DNA of 45,378 bases from Mesobacillus foraminis. GTDB taxonomy: Bacteria > Bacillota > Bacilli > Bacillales > Cytobacillaceae. The DNA lies in NCBI RefSeq assembly GCF_004340465.1, contig NZ_SLVV01000014.1:1-45378 (forward strand), in the 5' to 3' direction. Below the pieces are notes generated by a model. The model made no database searches. It saw only the letters and a list, made by a program, of their open reading frames with translations, and was not told the DNA's origin. A program made the position numbers and the translations under genes. Shown one piece after another: positions 42,504-45,378 of this stretch. Position 1 is the stretch's first letter, and each line of letters opens with the position of its first letter.

Positions 42504-42713
42504 ATGAATAAAAAGTGGACAATTGGGAAAATTAAAGAATTTGTGGAGAAAAATTCGGACAGTAAGCTTCTAACGACGGAATATCACGGTTTTTCTCAAA
42601 AGCTGCAATTTCAATGTTCTTGTGGCAGTAATTTCGAGAAAACTTTTACGAAATTTAAAAATAATCACCAGCGTAAATGCGATGCGTGCCAGCCGCCAAA
42701 GGAGTCACGCTAA
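42504..42713 (+). CDS. Small zinc-ribbon protein (DUF723-like)
   Basis: The 69-residue protein reads WTIGKIKEFVEKNSDSKLLTTEYHG, then CSCG-x20-CDAC, a four-cysteine zinc-binding arrangement (Cys-x-Cys and Cys-x-x-Cys). The layout is that of the short repeat modules found in some homing endonucleases and phage proteins (DUF723-like), here as a single unit. It may bind DNA. GAGGTG is 7 nt before the ATG at 42504; in-frame ATG at 42501 and TTG at 42498 are closer to it. A terminator follows about 95 bp later. Confidence 0.75.
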   Translation: MNKKWTIGKIKEFVEKNSDSKLLTTEYHGFSQKLQFQCSCGSNFEKTFTKFKNNHQRKCDACQPPKESR

Positions 42714-42806
42714 GCCTGTAATCTATAACTGTTTGCTGATTGCTTTGTTATAAAACGGTGTTTAAAAGCAAAAGGCTGAATGAACGTATTCAAAGGGTAT
42801 TAAAAT

Positions 42807-42848
42807 CACCTTGTCCTCTTGTCCTGGCAGAGGTGAGGTGTTTTTTTA
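42807..42848 (+). terminator. Terminator of the zinc-ribbon gene
   Basis: CACCT and CCTCT on the left pair with AGAGG and AGGTG on the right around TGTCCTGGC, followed by TTTTTTT. Confidence 0.8.
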
Positions 42849-42932
42849 TGAGAGAACAGGAATAAAAGCTAATTTGATAGTCAAATAAAACTAATAAGAT
42901 TGAAAATACATACGTAAGAAAAGGGATGGAAG

Positions 42933-43844
42933 ATGACGTTACAGCAACTGAAATATGTGATTGAAGTAGCCAGAAGCAGGTCGATTAACAAAGCAGCACA
43001 GAAGCTGTTTATTAGTCAGCCAAGTCTGTCAAACGCACTGAAAGAGCTCGAGGAGGAAATAGGGATCACGATTTTCTTCCGTACCAATAAGGGAATTCTG
43101 ATTACTCCCGAAGGATCGGAGTTTTTAGGGTACGCGAGGCAGGTCGTTGAACAGGCAGAACTCCTGGAAAATCGCTATACCGATACAAGGTCCCCGCAGC
43201 AAAATTTCTCTGTATCTGCCCAGCACTATGCCTTTGCGGTGAGTGCCTTTGTACGACTGTTGAAAGAATATGACAGGGAGGAATATGAGTTCAGTTTACG
43301 AGAAACAAAGACCTATGAAATTATTGATGATGTGACAAACTTGCGCAGTGAAATTGGAATACTGTACGTGAATGATTTTAATAAAAACGTCATTCATAAA
43401 TTTCTGCGGGAAGGCAATTTAAGTTTCCATGAGCTATTTGAGGCAAAGCCGCATGTCTTTATCTCATCCCAAAACCCGCTGGCAAAAAAGGACTATGTAA
43501 CCTTGCCGGACCTGGATCCTTATCCGTATCTGTCCTATGAGCAGGGAGATTATAATTCTTTCTACTTTTCGGAGGAGATACTCAGCACACTGTCCAGGCC
43601 GAAGAATATCCGGGTGAGTGACCGGGCTACCTTGTTTAACTTGCTGATCGGGTTAAATGGCTATACGATTTCAACTGGTGTCATTAGTCATAAATTAAAC
43701 AGTAAAGATATTATTGCTGTTCCTTTAAAGGTAGATGAAGTGATCAATGTTGGCTATATTACTCATAAAAATGTCACAACCAGCCCGCTGGCCAAGATCT
43801 ACATTCAGTATTTAAAAGAAACGATTCTGGAAGAACTACAGTAG
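42933..43844 (+). CDS. LysR family transcriptional regulator
   Basis: The 303-residue regulator has the N-terminal winged HTH (MTLQQLKYVIEVARSRSINKA...LFISQPSLSNALKELEEEIG) and a periplasmic-binding-like effector domain (about 90-295). It lies directly upstream of a MetE-like methyltransferase on the same strand with a 123-bp gap that contains three GTTATA elements. Such a neighbour often is the regulated target, with homocysteine or another sulfur metabolite as a likely effector, but this is inference. The start is the ATG at 42933, with AAGGGATGGAAG just before. Confidence 0.9.
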   Translation: MTLQQLKYVIEVARSRSINKAAQKLFISQPSLSNALKELEEEIGITIFFRTNKGILITPEGSEFLGYARQVVEQAELLENRYTDTRSPQQNFSVSAQHYAFAVSAFVRLLKEYDREEYEFSLRETKTYEIIDDVTNLRSEIGILYVNDFNKNVIHKFLREGNLSFHELFEAKPHVFISSQNPLAKKDYVTLPDLDPYPYLSYEQGDYNSFYFSEEILSTLSRPKNIRVSDRATLFNLLIGLNGYTISTGVISHKLNSKDIIAVPLKVDEVINVGYITHKNVTTSPLAKIYIQYLKETILEELQ

Positions 43845-43895
43845 TTATAGTCTAAAGTTATAACAAGAGATAGATTTTATGTGTTACGTTATAAT
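43844..43895. promoter_or_regulatory. GTTATA repeats, candidate LysR operator
   Basis: GTTATAG (43844), GTTATAAC (43857-43864, a perfect 8-bp palindrome) and GTTATAAT (43888-43895) lie between the regulator and the MetE-like gene. The third contains a TATAAT -10-like box. The spacing and dyads suit a LysR-type operator/promoter arrangement. Confidence 0.4.
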
Positions 43896-43967
43896 AATTT
43901 TCCTGTGCTACACTTACGTTAACATCAAATCAAGATAATAAATCATAGAGAAAGCAGGAGATTAGTT

Positions 43968-45071
43968 ATGACACAAACACTCGTTAAAGCTCCATTCAGA
44001 GCGGACCATGTAGGAAGTTTATTACGTCCTGAAAGAATACATAATGCCAGAAAGGATTTCCAGGAAGGCAAAATTACAGCGCAAGAGCTGCACACAATTG
44101 AAACAGAAGAAATTAAGAACATCGTAGACAAGCAAATTGAAGTCGGACTGCAGGCTGTAACAGATGGAGAATTCCGCCGCAGATTCTGGCATACCGATTT
44201 TCTTGAGCATTTAAACGGTGTCGAGGGCTATGTTCCCAATCATGGTTTTGCCTTTAAAGGGGAAGAAACGGAACGATACGATGTGCGCGTGATCGGCAAA
44301 ATTTCGTTTAACCAAGACCACCCGCATATCAAGGACTTTATCGAATTTAAAGAAATCGTCGGGGACCGCGCTGTTGCAAAACAAACGATTCCAAGTCCAA
44401 ACCAATTATTCAATGCAGGCATTCGCAACCAGGATATCTATCCGGACATTGAAGAATATACAAAGGATGTTATCGCTGCATACCGTGATGCGATCAAAGC
44501 CTTCTATGATGCAGGCTGCCGTTACTTGCAGCTGGACGATGTCTATATTGCTGGCCTAAATGCACCGGAAATTCCATTCAATGACAGCGGCTATTCTCGT
44601 GAAGAATTAATCGACCTGGCATTGCGTGTCATAAATGGGGTTCTGGAAGATAAGCCGGAAGATCTAGTGGTCACTACCCATCTTTGCCGCGGAAACTACC
44701 GTTCAAAATGGGCATTCGAAGGCAGCTATGCTAAAATTGCCCCAACATTATTCGCAAAGGAAAAAGTCAACGGATTTTTCCTTGAGTACGATGATGACCG
44801 TTCAGGCGATTTCGGGCCACTCGAATACATTCCAAATGGCGGCCCGCAAGTCGTGCTGGGTGTGTTCACTTCAAAACACGGCCAATTGGAAGATAAGGAA
44901 AATATCAAAGCACGTGTACAAGAAGCAACAAAATACGTGCCATTAGAGCAGTTATGCATCAGTCCACAATGCGGATTTGCTTCAACTCATCACGGAAATA
45001 TCCTGACCGAGGAAGAGCAATGGGCTAAGCTGAAGTACATCGTTGATATTTCTAAGGAGATTTGGGGATAA
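43968..45071 (+). CDS. Cobalamin-independent methionine synthase-like protein (YxjG/YxjH type)
   Basis: The 367-residue protein corresponds to the C-terminal catalytic half of MetE and matches the stand-alone YxjG/YxjH group of Bacillus. Zinc ligands are visible in THLCRGN (His and Cys, about 225-228), LEYDD (Glu, about 264) and SPQCGF (Cys, about 333). It probably transfers a methyl group to homocysteine or a related thiol to make methionine, although the N-terminal folate-binding half of MetE is absent. In B. subtilis yxjG and yxjH have an S-box leader; none is visible here and a LysR gene precedes it instead. AAGCAGGAG lies 9 nt before the ATG. Confidence 0.88.
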   Translation: MTQTLVKAPFRADHVGSLLRPERIHNARKDFQEGKITAQELHTIETEEIKNIVDKQIEVGLQAVTDGEFRRRFWHTDFLEHLNGVEGYVPNHGFAFKGEETERYDVRVIGKISFNQDHPHIKDFIEFKEIVGDRAVAKQTIPSPNQLFNAGIRNQDIYPDIEEYTKDVIAAYRDAIKAFYDAGCRYLQLDDVYIAGLNAPEIPFNDSGYSREELIDLALRVINGVLEDKPEDLVVTTHLCRGNYRSKWAFEGSYAKIAPTLFAKEKVNGFFLEYDDDRSGDFGPLEYIPNGGPQVVLGVFTSKHGQLEDKENIKARVQEATKYVPLEQLCISPQCGFASTHHGNILTEEEQWAKLKYIVDISKEIWG

Positions 45072-45138
45072 GTTTTACCAGTGCTTTATGGTAAAAATCT
45101 GCGTAATAAGACAGGTTATCTATAGATTTTAGTTGATG

Positions 45139-45171
45139 ACCCCGGTGTTGGTGCCGGGGTTATTTATTATG
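45139..45171 (+). terminator. Terminator of the MetE-like gene
   Basis: ACCCCGG pairs with CCGGGGT around TGTTGGTG, followed by TATTTATT. Confidence 0.75.
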
Positions 45172-45201
45172 CCTGCTGCCAGGGTGATACCGCGTGGGTA
45201 T

Positions 45202-45378
45202 TATCTTCACCAGCTTTATGAAGACAACTTTTCTTGTAATTTTTGTTGAAATTGTTCTTCATCGGCGTTATGAAGACCGCTTTTCATGGATTTTCCGTTG
45301 ACTTTGTTCTTCATCGGCTATATGAAGACTATTTTTCTTGTAACTTCCGTTGAATTCGTTCTTCATCGGCTTCATGAA
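45202..45378. repeat. 52-bp tandem repeat array, running off the window
   Basis: Copies start at 45202 (diverged), 45254, 45306 and 45358 (cut by the window end), each 52 bp apart. The core CTTCATCGGCGTTATGAAG matches that of the array at 29136-29291, including the CTTCAT/ATGAAG palindrome, while the spacer between cores has drifted. The array lies after the MetE-like terminator. Confidence 0.85.

Noticed and set aside
43845-43967. S-box or T-box leader before the MetE-like gene
   Set aside because: The gap is only 123 bp, with no recognisable conserved blocks or terminator/antiterminator pair.

Overview
The window reads as chromosomal DNA of a spore-forming, aerobic Gram-positive soil bacterium of the Bacillaceae. 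Evidence: AGGAGG-type ribosome binding sites, some TTG/GTG starts, compact hairpin-plus-T terminators, a glcU-gdh pair of the kind used in germinating spores, a sigma-B-type promoter in front of an RsbR-like stressosome gene, cre-like operators, and protein families typical of Bacillus (PanF with a YhdT-type partner, VanZ-like, YqkD-like and YxjG/YxjH-like proteins). The genus cannot be fixed from sequence alone. No rRNA, tRNA, CRISPR array, integrase or transposase was recognised.

Layout. 0.7-4.1 kb: AlkD-type DNA repair protein, a field of coding fragments, GNAT, VOC protein and an ABC-type ATPase. 4.3-9.2 kb: catabolic block with a radical SAM protein that lacks one cluster cysteine, a Baeyer-Villiger monooxygenase interrupted by an amber codon, an HSL-type esterase and a DapA-family aldolase/lyase; a perfect cre matches the carbon-catabolite theme. 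9.3-17.5 kb: a translationally coupled pair of unknown membrane proteins, a stress-type SDR, a secreted zinc carboxypeptidase, an HAD protein with an altered nucleophile, and several broken genes. 17.9-21.3 kb: glucose uptake and glucose dehydrogenase, a Gly/Tyr-repeat small protein and a VanZ-like protein. 21.5-28.5 kb: OYE-type reductase, secreted pectate lyase, MFS transporter, and the YhdT-PanF pantothenate uptake operon. 28.7-32.9 kb: 52-bp tandem repeats, a two-TM protein with a large soluble domain, two related tiny proteins and a YqkD-like hydrolase. 33.4-35.8 kb: an isolated phage-type replication module (DnaD-like initiator, loader-like protein, DnaB helicase). 36.0-45.1 kb: Lrp/AsnC with a divergent AhpD-like protein, the sigma-B/RsbR-like unit, pseudogenes, a c-di-GMP riboswitch ahead of a PAS-GGDEF cyclase, GNAT, a small zinc-ribbon protein, and a LysR/MetE-like pair. 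The window ends inside a second array of the 52-bp repeat.

Two themes stand out. First, an unusually large number of genes carry frameshifts, nonsense codons or single substitutions at key catalytic residues, and many intergenic stretches hold recognisable coding fragments; this is either active gene decay or residual sequencing error. Second, regulation is readable in several places: the riboswitch/GGDEF unit, the sigma-B promoter, the cre sites and a probable sigma-G promoter. Best candidates for something undescribed are the dispersed 52-bp palindrome-containing repeat and the two related small proteins beside the two-TM protein.
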